A stretch of 64,000 nt of DNA from Pasteurellaceae bacterium 15-036681 (GTDB taxonomy: Bacteria; Pseudomonadota; Gammaproteobacteria; Enterobacterales; Pasteurellaceae): the NCBI GenBank assembly GCA_002002485.1, contig MQVI01000004.1:1-64000 (forward strand), given 5' to 3'. The first letter of the stretch is position 1. Each line of letters begins with the position of its first letter. Below are positions 51,450-61,837 of this stretch, one piece after another. The notes under the pieces are model-generated. The model was not told the origin of the DNA and did not search any database. It saw only the letters and a list, made by a program, of their open reading frames with translations. A program made the translations under genes and the position numbers.

Positions 51450-52559
51450 TTACATTGTAGTTTCTTTTGAACCTTGAACTTGTAATTCAACACGACGGTC
51501 TGGTGCTAAACATGCGATTAAAGCTTTACGGCCTTTAACTGCATCACAAGTGTTGCCAGTTACTGGGTTCGCTGAACCGTAACCTACAGCTGTGATGTTA
51601 GCTGGGTTAACACCTTGAGAAACCATGTAGTTAGCTACTGTTTCTGCACGACGTTGTGATAATTTTAAGTTTGCTGCTGCTTTACCAATACGGTCTGCGT
51701 GGCCGTTAACTTGGATAGCAGGGTTAGCTAAACCTAAGTTGTTGATTTCAGCGTTTGCTGCATCTAAAGCTTGTTTACCCGCTGCTGCTAAGTTAGATTT
51801 GCCGAATGCGAATAAAACGTCTGAGCTGAATGCGAAGTTTTTAGTTACAACTTCAGGAGCTGCTACTGGAGCTGCGCCTTGACCGAAACGATATGTTAAA
51901 CCTGCAGATACTGAGTGGATATCTGGGCTATATTGGAAGTTAGATTGACCACCTTCTTTACGAACAGCTTTATCTAAGTTACCAACGCGGTTTAAGTATT
52001 GGTATTCTACACGAGCTGCTAATTCAGGAGTGATTGCGTATTCAACACCAGCACCTAAAAGTAGAGATGGTTTGAAAGTGTGAGCTTTTTCACGATCTGC
52101 TTTAACTACTGTTTCTTGCTCATAATAGTCGTTACGAACTAATGCAACACCTACTTTACCGTAAACATCTAAATTAGATAAAACTTCGTAGCTAGGTTTT
52201 AATGATAAATGAGCACCGTGTGCAGTGTGTTTTGCAGCACGTTTGTCTTTTGTTTCACCTTCGAAAGTTGTGTTACCACGTACACGACCGAAGTAGTCAT
52301 AACCTAATTCAGTTGCTAAACCAAAACCAGCTTGGTTTAAGATTTGGTAACCACCAAATACACCGTAAGTTACAGAGTTACGGTTGATACCGTAGCCTTC
52401 ACCATCATTTTTCTTAGCATCAAATTGAGTCAAACCGTCATGGAATGATGCCCAACCTGCTTTAGCACCAACATAGAAAGTATTTTCTTGTGGAGCTGCG
52501 TTTGCTACTGAAGCAACTGCTAAACCAGATACTGCTAATGCAACTAATGTTTTTTTCAT
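51450..52559 (-). CDS. ompA2: OmpA-family outer-membrane protein, copy 2 (P5-like)
   Basis: This 369-residue paralogue of the protein at 50123 has an identical signal peptide and first barrel strand region (QENTFYVGAKAGWASFHDG). Loops differ, for example NTTFEGETKDKRAA in place of SEKNLPTSKDKQTF. The C-terminal OmpA domain has only a few changes. The 5' untranslated segments just before the start (GATGATCCTCTATTTxATCG) are also duplicated. The proteins anchor the outer membrane to peptidoglycan, and in related pathogens P5/OmpA proteins bind host cells. Numbering of the copies is mine. Confidence 0.94.
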   Translation of the reverse strand: MKKTLVALAVSGLAVASVANAAPQENTFYVGAKAGWASFHDGLTQFDAKKNDGEGYGINRNSVTYGVFGGYQILNQAGFGLATELGYDYFGRVRGNTTFEGETKDKRAAKHTAHGAHLSLKPSYEVLSNLDVYGKVGVALVRNDYYEQETVVKADREKAHTFKPSLLLGAGVEYAITPELAARVEYQYLNRVGNLDKAVRKEGGQSNFQYSPDIHSVSAGLTYRFGQGAAPVAAPEVVTKNFAFSSDVLFAFGKSNLAAAGKQALDAANAEINNLGLANPAIQVNGHADRIGKAAANLKLSQRRAETVANYMVSQGVNPANITAVGYGSANPVTGNTCDAVKGRKALIACLAPDRRVELQVQGSKETTM

Positions 52560-52973
52560 TTTGATGATCCTCTATTTAATCGTCATCGAGATTTTAACAA
52601 ATTCTTAATACCTCAAAGGCATTAAGGCTTGAATTACCTTCAATTCATAATTTGAAAAGAAAGTTAAGGTTTCAATGCGCATTTTACTCCAAAAAAAGTT
52701 TAACACAAGTAAACTTTTTAAAAAATAAACTGTCAGCACTATAAATCCCACTACCATCCTGTTAAGATCGAGCTTAAATCAAGAAGAAATCTCATTATCT
52801 TAATTAATTTTCAAAAAATCAATTTTAAAAAATCGATGATATTGTAAAAAAATGCAAAGAATCTCTTTTCTTATTCTCTTTTTGAAAAATTAGGTCAATT
52901 ACATCTTACTATTTCCCATTATTTGAAAATATTGTTAGTATTTCATTAATTTCTTTTCTAACTTATTACAACT
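52560..52973. promoter_or_regulatory. 414-bp AT-rich divergent promoter region between ompA2 and ydiJ
   Basis: No gene is seen. It must hold the ompA2 promoter and untranslated leader on the minus strand and the ydiJ promoter on the plus strand. The first ~30 bases are shared with the leader of the other ompA copy. Poly-T and poly-A tracts are frequent (52800-52880). No repeat element or RNA gene was recognised. Confidence 0.5.
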
Positions 52974-55900
52974 ATGATTCCTCGTTTAGCAAACACTCCA
53001 AACCTAAATTCTACGGTTATTCAGTTCTTGCAGGAATTGAAAAACCAACATTTTACCGGCGATATCGCATCAAGCTATGCTAATCGTCTTTCACTTGCTA
53101 CTGATAACAGTGTCTATCAACAGCTTCCCCAAGCTATTCTCTTTCCAAAATCCGTTTCTGATGTGGTTATTATTACCAAACTAGCACAAAGAGAGCCTTT
53201 TCAAGCACTGACTTTCACTCCACGTGGTAGTGGTACGGGCACTAATGGTCAGTCCCTCAATAACAATATTATTGTGGACGTTTCACGTCATATGAAACAA
53301 ATTTTAGAATTAAATGTGGAAGAACGCTGGGTTCGAGTGCAAGCAGGGGTCGTCAAAGATCAGCTTAATCAATTCCTCAAACCACACGGTTTATTCTTCT
53401 CTCCAGAGCTCTCTACCAGTAACCGCGCAACTCTAGGTGGGATGATTAATACTGATGCTTCAGGGCAGGGTTCATTACAATACGGCAAAACCTCTGATCA
53501 TATCCTTGCGATTAAATCGGTATTAATCAATGGCGAAATCTTAGATACACAAGCGGTTAGTTCTAATGATTTTTCTGCAAATCTGGATAAACTGAAGCTC
53601 TCGACCAAAGCTAGACAACTACATACCGAGATTTTTGAGCGTTGCAAAGCGTTACGCCCAACAGTGTTAAAAGAGCTTCCACAACTTAATCGCTTCTTAA
53701 CAGGTTACGATCTAAAGAATGTATTTAATCAGGATGAGAGCGAATTTAACCTCACTCGTATCCTGACAGGTTCGGAAGGTTCTCTTGCTTTTATTTGTGA
53801 AGCAAAACTTAATCTTTTACCTATTCCAAAATACCGCACTCTCATTAATATCAAATATAACTCTTTTGATGCGGCATTGCGTTCTGCGCCTTTTATGCTA
53901 CAGGCTCAAGCCTTATCCGTAGAAACCGTTGACTCCAAAGTGTTAAATCTGGCGAAACAAGATATTGTATGGCACTCAGTTTCTGATTTGCTGACCGAAG
54001 ATCCAAACAATCCGATTTTAGGAATTAACATTGTTGAATATGCTTCTAATGATCTTGAGCATAATGAAAAGCTGATCGCAGATCTCTGCCAAACCTTAGA
54101 TAACAAAATTGCTAATAATGAAAGCGGTATTATCGGCTACCAACTCTGCAATGATTTAGCCTCTATTGAGAAAATCTATGCTATGCGTAAAAAAGCGGTA
54201 GGTTTACTTGGCAATGCAAAAGGTTGGGCAAAACCAATTGCCTTTGTGGAAGATACTTGCGTACCGCCAGAAAACCTTGCGGACTATATTGTCGAATTCC
54301 GTAAGCTCCTTGATGATAATGGCTTAGAATATGGTATGTTCGGCCACGTTGATGCGGGTGTGCTACACGTGCGCCCTGCCCTTGATTTATGCGACAAAGA
54401 GCAGGTGCAAAAATTTAAGCAGATTTCCGATAGAGTGGTAGAACTCACTGCTAAATATGGTGGCTTAATTTGGGGCGAACACGGTAAGGGAATGCGCTCT
54501 GCCTATGGTGAGCGTTTCTTTGGTGAAACTTTGTGGAAAGAATTACGCTATATCAAGCAACTATTCGATCCACAAAATCGCTTAAACCCAGGGAAGATTT
54601 GTACCCCATTAGACAGCCAAGCGACACTCTACCCGATTGACTCAGCAATGCGTGCTGACTTTGACCGCCAAATTCCAATCCAAGTGCGTGAAGAATTTAA
54701 AGGCGCAATGAATTGTAACGGCAATGGCTTATGCTTTAACTTTGATGTGCATAGCACTATGTGTCCGTCAATGAAGGTATCTGGTAACCGCCTGTTTTCA
54801 CCTAAAGGGCGTGCGACTTTAATTCGTGAATGGCTACGCTTGCTTGCGGAACAAAATGTTTCACCTGATCAATTAATTTTTGAAAAGCAGTCAAAGACCA
54901 CTAAGTTAGTCGATTTTGTGAAGAAAATCCGTAACCAATGGCATAAAGGCAAAGAGTACGATTTCTCTCATGAAGTAAAATCCGCTATGGATACCTGCTT
55001 GGCGTGTAAAGCCTGTGCCAGCCAATGCCCGATTAAAATTGATGTGCCGACTTTCCGTTCGCAATTTAATGAGCTATATCACCGCCGTTATATGCGCCCA
55101 TTGAAAGATCACGTGGTCTCTAATTTGGAATTTATCGCACCGATAATGGCGAAAGCACCGAAATTATTTAATTTCTTTAGCACCAATGCCATTGCGGAAA
55201 AAGCCGCTAATAGCACTATTGGTATGACTTATTTACCAGCGCTATCTGTGCCAACTTTAAATCAGCAATTAATTGAAATTGGCTATCAAGGTCAAAGTCT
55301 AGAAGAGATTGAACAACAAGTTGCAAGCGGTCAGATTTCTGCTGAAATTGGCAAATATCTATTTGTGGTACAAGATCCTTTTACAAGCTTTTATGATGCC
55401 AAAGTGGTTACCGATTTTGTTGAGCTATGCCAAAAACTAGGCTTTAAACCGATTGTGCTGCCATTTAACCCAACGGGTAAAGCACAACACGTAAAAGGCT
55501 TCTTGCATAAATTTGCTAAAACCGCCAGAAACCAAGCAGACTTTTTAAGCCGTGTAGCAAAACTTGGTATTCCAATGGTGGGCGTTGATCCTGCTTTAAC
55601 GCTGATTTATCGAGAAGAATATAAGGATATTCTTAAAACCGAATGCGGTGATTTTAAAGTGTTGTTGGCGCATGAATGGTTAATCTCACAACTGGGCAAG
55701 ATTGGCAAAAAATCAGCAGAAACCGACCGCTTACCATGGTATTTATTCTCACACTGTTCTGAAAGCACTGCGCTACCAAATAGCTCAAAAGAGTGGCAAC
55801 AGATTTTTAGCCATTTTGGTGAGAAACTGGTAAGCGAAACAACAGGTTGTTGCGGTATGGCTGGCACATTCGGACACGAAACCCAGCACTTAGCGATGTC

Positions 55901-56054
55901 TAAAGCGATTTATGCGCAATCTTGGCAAACTAAGCTCAATGGCAAAGATTTAAATCGCTGTTTAGCAACAGGATATTCGTGCCGTAGCCAAGTAAAACGG
56001 ATGGAACATCAAGTTATCAAACATCCGATTCAAGCGTTGTTGGAAATAATGTAA
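52974..56054 (+). CDS. ydiJ: FAD/Fe-S D-2-hydroxyacid (2-hydroxyglutarate) dehydrogenase YdiJ
   Basis: This 1026-residue fusion has an N-terminal FAD-binding PCMH domain (about 45-280, PRGSGTGTNGQSLNNN) and an FAD-oxidase C-terminal domain (about 290-545, GMFGHVDAGVLHVRP and EHGKGMRS). A 4Fe-4S module starts at Cys675 (CLACKACASQCPIKIDVP), and a CCG domain has CCGMAGTFGHE at 959. E. coli YdiJ oxidises D-2-hydroxyglutarate and related acids into the quinone or flavoprotein pool. It is followed by the menI-like gene, the same neighbours as in E. coli, with a hairpin repeat between them. Confidence 0.93.
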   Translation: MIPRLANTPNLNSTVIQFLQELKNQHFTGDIASSYANRLSLATDNSVYQQLPQAILFPKSVSDVVIITKLAQREPFQALTFTPRGSGTGTNGQSLNNNIIVDVSRHMKQILELNVEERWVRVQAGVVKDQLNQFLKPHGLFFSPELSTSNRATLGGMINTDASGQGSLQYGKTSDHILAIKSVLINGEILDTQAVSSNDFSANLDKLKLSTKARQLHTEIFERCKALRPTVLKELPQLNRFLTGYDLKNVFNQDESEFNLTRILTGSEGSLAFICEAKLNLLPIPKYRTLINIKYNSFDAALRSAPFMLQAQALSVETVDSKVLNLAKQDIVWHSVSDLLTEDPNNPILGINIVEYASNDLEHNEKLIADLCQTLDNKIANNESGIIGYQLCNDLASIEKIYAMRKKAVGLLGNAKGWAKPIAFVEDTCVPPENLADYIVEFRKLLDDNGLEYGMFGHVDAGVLHVRPALDLCDKEQVQKFKQISDRVVELTAKYGGLIWGEHGKGMRSAYGERFFGETLWKELRYIKQLFDPQNRLNPGKICTPLDSQATLYPIDSAMRADFDRQIPIQVREEFKGAMNCNGNGLCFNFDVHSTMCPSMKVSGNRLFSPKGRATLIREWLRLLAEQNVSPDQLIFEKQSKTTKLVDFVKKIRNQWHKGKEYDFSHEVKSAMDTCLACKACASQCPIKIDVPTFRSQFNELYHRRYMRPLKDHVVSNLEFIAPIMAKAPKLFNFFSTNAIAEKAANSTIGMTYLPALSVPTLNQQLIEIGYQGQSLEEIEQQVASGQISAEIGKYLFVVQDPFTSFYDAKVVTDFVELCQKLGFKPIVLPFNPTGKAQHVKGFLHKFAKTARNQADFLSRVAKLGIPMVGVDPALTLIYREEYKDILKTECGDFKVLLAHEWLISQLGKIGKKSAETDRLPWYLFSHCSESTALPNSSKEWQQIFSHFGEKLVSETTGCCGMAGTFGHETQHLAMSKAIYAQSWQTKLNGKDLNRCLATGYSCRSQVKRMEHQVIKHPIQALLEIM

Positions 56055-56063
56055 TCGTATATA

Positions 56064-56176
56064 CCTAGCACGAGCCGTGCTAGGTTTCTTATCTTAGTCG
56101 CTTTGCGACTAATTATAACTGGAGATAAGCGACAAAGTCGCTTAGATAAATAACCTCATACGGCTCGTATGGGGTT
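56064..56176. repeat. Three-hairpin repeat, inverted copy after ydiJ
   Basis: Order: CCTAGCACG..CGTGCTAGG (56064-56084), then a central stem with AGTCGCTTTGCGACT and AGCGACAAAGTCGCT, then AACCTCATACG..CGTATGGGGTT (56152-56176). These are the same hairpins as at 33463-33563 in opposite order. It starts 9 bases after the ydiJ stop. Confidence 0.8.
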
Positions 56177-56203
56177 AAAACAAATTTATTGTATAAGACC
56201 CAA

Positions 56204-56620
56204 ATGATCTGGAAAAAAACAAGCTCAATCGAGCAACTTAATCAGCTCTGCCAAAATTGTGCAGTGGCGCATTTAGGCATTGAATTTACTAAACAAGGCG
56301 ACAACTGGTTAGAAGCAACTGTGCCTATCGATCATCGCACAACTCAACCCTTCGGCTTGTTACATGGTGGAATTTCAGCCACTCTCGCTGAAACCCTTGG
56401 TTCCGCAGCCGCACTTTTAACCGCTAACGATAACCAAATCCCAGTTGGAACAGAGCTGAATATCAGCCATCTAAAAGCCATCAAACAAGGTTTAGCAACC
56501 GCTCGTGCTATTCCACTTCACTTGGGCAAAGAGAGTCAAGTATGGCAGGTAGAGATTCGCAATGAAAATGGCAATTTATGTGCGGTGGCAAGGCTGAGTG
56601 TGAAATTACTTAAAGCTTAG
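56204..56620 (+). CDS. menI: Hot-dog acyl-CoA thioesterase, MenI/YdiI type
   Basis: This 138-residue PaaI-type hot-dog thioesterase has the active segment TQPFGLLHGGISATLAETLG, with catalytic Glu in the LAETLG helix. E. coli YdiI (MenI) hydrolyses 1,4-dihydroxy-2-naphthoyl-CoA in menaquinone synthesis, and the H. influenzae homologue (HI1161) acts on aromatic acyl-CoAs. Linkage to ydiJ is conserved. A TTG start at 56189 would add five residues, but the ATG gives the family-length protein. Confidence 0.88.
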   Translation: MIWKKTSSIEQLNQLCQNCAVAHLGIEFTKQGDNWLEATVPIDHRTTQPFGLLHGGISATLAETLGSAAALLTANDNQIPVGTELNISHLKAIKQGLATARAIPLHLGKESQVWQVEIRNENGNLCAVARLSVKLLKA

Positions 56621-56648
56621 AATCAGCAATGAGATTATTCAAGAAATA

Positions 56649-56680
56649 AAAAAGCTCGTAATTCAATAAAATACGAGCTC
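56649..56680. terminator. Bidirectional terminator between menI and obgE
   Basis: AAGAGCTCGTA and TACGAGCTTTT (minus strand) form a stem of 8 to 10 bp. The minus strand continues TTTTTTA. The two genes converge on it. Confidence 0.83.
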
Positions 56681-56688
56681 TTCATTAA

Positions 56689-57902
<1,214 letters not shown>

Positions 57903-57928
57903 TGAGCGTCTTCAATACACTCATTATA

Positions 57929-58843
57929 TTATTTCTTTAACAATTTGTGGCCTACAGCCGATAAAATCGTACCTGATACCACAATAAATGCCCCAATATA
58001 ACTTAGTAAGTTCATATCTGGGCTTGAAAATCTTTCGGGCATAATCCAGTGCGCAAGACTAGAAAATAGCATAGTAAAAATAGGAACTAAAATAGTCACC
58101 ACACTCACCTTAGAAGCATCCCAATGATTCAGAGCTTCCGCATAGGCGCCATAACCAATTAGAGTATTTAAACAACAGAAAATAAAACAACCAATTAAAA
58201 AACTATTGTTAATTTGACTAATTTGCCCAAAGTCAGCAAAGGGGCTAATTAATAACGTACATCCCAAATAAATAGTCATTAAAATCTGTTGAGAAGAAAA
58301 TTTCTCTAACATGAGTTTTTGTGCGATTGCATATAATACCCAAACAATTGCTGCACTAGCTCCAATAAAAATACCAAAAGTGTAAGTACCGAATTGTAAT
58401 ATTTCACTAAAATGTTCATTAAAAAACGCGATTAAGCCAATAATTAATAGCACTAAACCAATTTTTTGATGCCAGCCAAATTTTTCCTTAAAGAGCAGTA
58501 CACCACACAGTAACATAGTAAAAGGCGCTATCTGCCACAATACTTGACTTGTCGTCGGACTAATAAAATTTAATCCATAACTAAATAGAAAAAAGTTAGC
58601 AGACAAACCAACAACACCCAATACTATTAACCCTAAAATACGACGATTAAAAGCGGTACGTTTAGGTAATTTTTTTGCAAACCCCAAAACCAATAGCAGA
58701 CCTCCCCCTGCGATACATAATCGATACCAAACTAGTGTCTGTGCATTCATCACACTCAATACTTGCTGAGCGATAATGGCTAAAGCTCCCCAAGTCATTG
58801 CTGTAATGAGAGCAAGAGAAAATCCGAGTAAAGGGCGTTGCAT
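57929..58843 (-). CDS. EamA/DMT-superfamily transporter (YhbE position)
   Basis: This 304-residue inner-membrane protein has ten predicted helices in two EamA halves (about 6-140 and 150-290), with the usual FSYGLNFISPTTSQVLWQ between helices. Substrate is not known. Its place between rpmA and obgE is the same as yhbE in E. coli, which supports orthology. Confidence 0.88.
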   Translation of the reverse strand: MQRPLLGFSLALITAMTWGALAIIAQQVLSVMNAQTLVWYRLCIAGGGLLLVLGFAKKLPKRTAFNRRILGLIVLGVVGLSANFFLFSYGLNFISPTTSQVLWQIAPFTMLLCGVLLFKEKFGWHQKIGLVLLIIGLIAFFNEHFSEILQFGTYTFGIFIGASAAIVWVLYAIAQKLMLEKFSSQQILMTIYLGCTLLISPFADFGQISQINNSFLIGCFIFCCLNTLIGYGAYAEALNHWDASKVSVVTILVPIFTMLFSSLAHWIMPERFSSPDMNLLSYIGAFIVVSGTILSAVGHKLLKK

Positions 58844-58864
58844 ATTATACCATCCGTTGGATAC

Positions 58865-58893
58865 AAAAAAACCCGCTGAATAATCAGCGGGTA
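58865..58893 (-). terminator. Rho-independent terminator after rpmA
   Basis: ACCCGCTGA and TCAGCGGGT form a 9-bp GC-rich stem with a short loop. The minus strand continues TTTTTTG. It would insulate rplU-rpmA from the DMT-obgE genes downstream. Confidence 0.88.
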
Positions 58894-58914
58894 TTTATCT
58901 TTTATTTTTGAAGA

Positions 58915-59172
58915 TTACTCAGCAATGATGCTTACGTATTTACGGCTTTTCTCGCCTTTAACTTCAAATTTAACTTTACCGTCAGCAGTTGCGAATAAAG
59001 TGTGGTCTTTACCCATACCAACGTTTGTACCAGCGTGGAATTTAGTACCACGTTGACGTACGATAATGCTACCTGCTAATACAGATTCGCCACCGAAACG
59101 TTTAACACCAAGGCGTTTAGCTTCAGAATCACGACCGTTACGAGTTGAACCACCAGCTTTTTTAGTTGCCAT
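58915..59172 (-). CDS. rpmA: 50S ribosomal protein L27
   Basis: This 85-residue basic protein begins [15 protein letters not shown] after the start Met, the conserved N-terminal tail that reaches the peptidyl-transferase centre. It has no Firmicute-type cleaved leader. It follows rplU by 20 bases, with SD GAGGAGA. Confidence 0.97.
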   Translation of the reverse strand: MATKKAGGSTRNGRDSEAKRLGVKRFGGESVLAGSIIVRQRGTKFHAGTNVGMGKDHTLFATADGKVKFEVKGEKSRKYVSIIAE

Positions 59173-59192
59173 CTACTTGATCTCCTCTGAAA

Positions 59193-59504
59193 TTATGCTT
59201 GAATCCCAGTGATTTTCACTTCTGTGAACCACTGACGATGACCTTGTTGTTTACGGCTGTGTTTACGACGACGGAATTTAACGATTTTAACTTTATCGCC
59301 ACGACCGTGTGAAACAACTTCTGCCACTACTTTACCGCCAGCTACTACTGGGGTACCGATTTTAACATCTTCACCATTAACGATCATTAACACTGAATCG
59401 AATTCAACTGTTTCACCAGTTGCAACTTCAAGTTTCTCTAAACGAACAACTTGACCTTCGCTTACTCGGTGTTGTTTGCCGCCACTTTGGAAAACTGCGT
59501 ACAT
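59193..59504 (-). CDS. rplU: 50S ribosomal protein L21
   Basis: This 103-residue protein begins [18 protein letters not shown] and has the conserved C-terminal [20 protein letters not shown] (it ends KITGI). It binds domain VI of 23S rRNA near L20. It is the first gene of rplU-rpmA. Confidence 0.97.
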   Translation of the reverse strand: MYAVFQSGGKQHRVSEGQVVRLEKLEVATGETVEFDSVLMIVNGEDVKIGTPVVAGGKVVAEVVSHGRGDKVKIVKFRRRKHSRKQQGHRQWFTEVKITGIQA

Positions 59505-59644
59505 ATTTACTCCGCTAATATGTGCCTATCGCTTTGCGTTTGGCACTCTCAAATTCATATAAAATAGGTGGACAATTCTACGCAAAAACGAACTCTATAG
59601 CAAGTAACAATTTGATAAAATTTGTAATTAATTTGCAAACCAAG

Positions 59645-59684
59645 AAAAAAGACCGCTTAAATCAGGATCTTTAAACGATCTTTT
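59645..59684 (-). terminator. Terminator whose stem contains a DNA-uptake word (plus-strand rplU side / nagA)
   Basis: AAAGATCGTTTAAA and TTTAAGCGGTCTTT (minus strand) form a 14-bp stem with two wobble pairs around GATCCTGA, followed by TTTTC. The right arm contains AAGCGGTC, the core of the ACAAGCGGTC uptake word. It lies upstream of nagA's 3' side and after the rplU promoter, at 66 bases from nagA. Confidence 0.65.
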
Positions 59685-59750
59685 ACTCTTTATAATCCCT
59701 TGCTATCGCCGATATACGTATTCATTGCTAAGCCTTTAAGTAGTTTAAAT

Positions 59751-60905
59751 CTACCTAGCTAAGCTCCATTGCCAATCACCATTCACCGCTGTCCCTAACA
59801 CTTGAAATTGATTATTGAAGACAGCTAAGTTCGCAATTTTACCAGCCTCAATAGAACCAAGTGTATCATCCACATGAATTGCACGTGCAGGATATAGCGT
59901 ACACATTCTGATAACTTCATCGAGTGGTACATCAGTATTTTGCATCATATTACGGATAGATTCGATCATCGTTACCGCAGCACCGCCAAGACTACCAAAT
60001 TCATCAATACATTTTCCATCACGATAAAGTACTTTTTTACCCACAAAGATAAAATGATCCATATCTGTTGTGCCAGCTGGCGCGACTGCATCTGTAACGA
60101 TAACTAATTTATCACCCTTCACTTTCTTCGCAATGCGTACATTTGACCAGTCAACATGTAAGCCATCCACGATAATACCTGCGTAAATATCACTATCTAA
60201 TACCGCTCCTACTACACCGCCATCACGACCTGAACTTATCGGCGACATTGCATTATGTAAGTGAGTCGCAAAACTCATACCTTCGCTAATACGCTGTTTC
60301 GCCACATCAAACGTCGCATTTGAGTGACCAAGCGATACTATTATCCCAGCATCATTGAATTGTTTGATGTAATCTGCAGTTGGATTATCCGCTGCAATCG
60401 TTAGTTTGGTAATTACATCACCATTTTTGCAGAGAAAATCGAGCATTTCAGGACTGATTTCACGGATATATTCGGGACGATGAACCCCTTTTTTCGCCAC
60501 ACTGATGTAGGGTCCTTCCAAGTGCAAGCCAAGCGCTTGGTTCTTATGCTTAACAAGATAATCTCGCATTACTTGAACAGCCTCTTTCATTCCCTCATCA
60601 GGCGAAGTGATGAAAGTAGGCAAATAACTTGTACAGCCAGATTTCAAGTTGGTTTCTTGCATAATTTCAAGGGTGCGAACGCTAATATCTTCATTAAACA
60701 TCACACCGCCGCAGCCATTTAGTTGCACATCAATGAAACCAGCAGATAAATTTGCCCCTTCTAAATCGATATGCTTAATCTCTTTTGGTACAGAATTCTG
60801 GTGAACAATTGCTTCAATCTTATCACCTTTAACAATAACAGCATGTTGATATAACACTTCCAAACCAGTATAAATGACACAATTCGTTAGCGCATAATGA
60901 TTCAT
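59751..60905 (-). CDS. nagA: N-acetylglucosamine-6-phosphate deacetylase
   Basis: This 384-residue metal-dependent amidohydrolase converts GlcNAc-6-P to glucosamine-6-P and acetate. Metal and active-site motifs: HLEGPYIS (about residues 129-136), LGHSNATFD (about 192-200), HLHNAMSP (about 215-222), and IVTDAVAPAG with the catalytic Asp (about 269-278). It follows nagB by 8 bases, so the operon is nagB-nagA, as in other Pasteurellaceae. Confidence 0.95.
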   Translation of the reverse strand: MNHYALTNCVIYTGLEVLYQHAVIVKGDKIEAIVHQNSVPKEIKHIDLEGANLSAGFIDVQLNGCGGVMFNEDISVRTLEIMQETNLKSGCTSYLPTFITSPDEGMKEAVQVMRDYLVKHKNQALGLHLEGPYISVAKKGVHRPEYIREISPEMLDFLCKNGDVITKLTIAADNPTADYIKQFNDAGIIVSLGHSNATFDVAKQRISEGMSFATHLHNAMSPISSGRDGGVVGAVLDSDIYAGIIVDGLHVDWSNVRIAKKVKGDKLVIVTDAVAPAGTTDMDHFIFVGKKVLYRDGKCIDEFGSLGGAAVTMIESIRNMMQNTDVPLDEVIRMCTLYPARAIHVDDTLGSIEAGKIANLAVFNNQFQVLGTAVNGDWQWSLAR

Positions 60906-60913
60906 ATCCCCTC

Positions 60914-61708
60914 CTAGCGAGCCACATTCTGTTCTAATTGTTTAAAATATTTAACTGTTTTAACCTTTAATTCTTGTGTTGCTGGTTCATCACACACAAT
61001 CACAGCACGACGATGCAATTGCAATGCAGTAATAGTCCACAAATGGTTCACGCTACCTTCAACACAGGCTTGAAGCGCTTGCGCTTTATTGTGCCCTGTA
61101 ACAAGAATTAAAACTTCTTCTGCATCTAATAAAGTGCCAACCCCCACAGTTAACGCAAATTTCGGTACTTGATTCACGTCATTATTAAAGAAACGAGAAT
61201 TTGCAATGAGAGTATCTTCTGTAAGCGTTTTAATGCGAGTACGAGAACCTAGAGACGAAGCTGGTTCATTGAAGGCGATGTGTCCATCAACGCCTACTCC
61301 GCCCATAAACAGATGAATTTTGCCATAAGAACGGATTTTTTCTTCATAACGTTCACATTCTGCATCAACATCTTCCGCCATACCATTTAAAAGATTAATA
61401 TTTTGTGGCTGAATATCAACATGATTAAAGAAATTTTCATGCATAAATGTATGATAGCTTTCTGGATGTTCCTTAGGTAAGCCAACATATTCATCCATAT
61501 TAAAAGTGACTACATTTTTAAAGCTCACTTCGCCTGCATTGTATAATTTGATTAATTCTTTGTAGGTTTTCTGAGGAGTTCCACCTGTCGGTAAACCCAG
61601 CACAAATGGTTTATCTACTGTTGGTTGAAACGCATTAATTTTATCAACAATATAACGAGCTGCCCATTGGCTAACTTGATCTGCACAATCTAAAGGAACT
61701 AAACGCAT
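60914..61708 (-). CDS. nagB: Glucosamine-6-phosphate deaminase
   Basis: This 264-residue hexameric enzyme turns glucosamine-6-P into fructose-6-P and ammonia, joining amino-sugar use to glycolysis. Motifs: [15 protein letters not shown] for phosphate binding, [17 protein letters not shown] with the catalytic Asp, and [14 protein letters not shown] with the ring-opening His. It is first in nagBA, and a CRP site lies about 100 bases upstream. The nag regulator or transporter is not seen here; in relatives sialic-acid genes are nearby. Confidence 0.96.
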   Translation of the reverse strand: MRLVPLDCADQVSQWAARYIVDKINAFQPTVDKPFVLGLPTGGTPQKTYKELIKLYNAGEVSFKNVVTFNMDEYVGLPKEHPESYHTFMHENFFNHVDIQPQNINLLNGMAEDVDAECERYEEKIRSYGKIHLFMGGVGVDGHIAFNEPASSLGSRTRIKTLTEDTLIANSRFFNNDVNQVPKFALTVGVGTLLDAEEVLILVTGHNKAQALQACVEGSVNHLWTITALQLHRRAVIVCDEPATQELKVKTVKYFKQLEQNVAR

Positions 61709-61807
61709 ACTTGTCTCCTATCAAAATATAAAATAGTTAAAATGAAATAAAACTTCAATTTTTAAATTATAAGATAAAAAATGCTTCATTGCATGGAATA
61801 GTTGGCA

Positions 61808-61829
61808 AAATTTGAACAAGATCACATTT
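61808..61829 (-). promoter_or_regulatory. CRP site upstream of nagBA
   Basis: On the minus strand it reads AAATGTGATCTTGTTCAAAT, a good match to TGTGA-N6-TCACA (left half perfect, right half TTCAAA). Its centre is about 110 bases from the nagB start, so catabolite control of amino-sugar use is likely. Confidence 0.72.
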
Positions 61830-61837
61830 TTAGTCAA

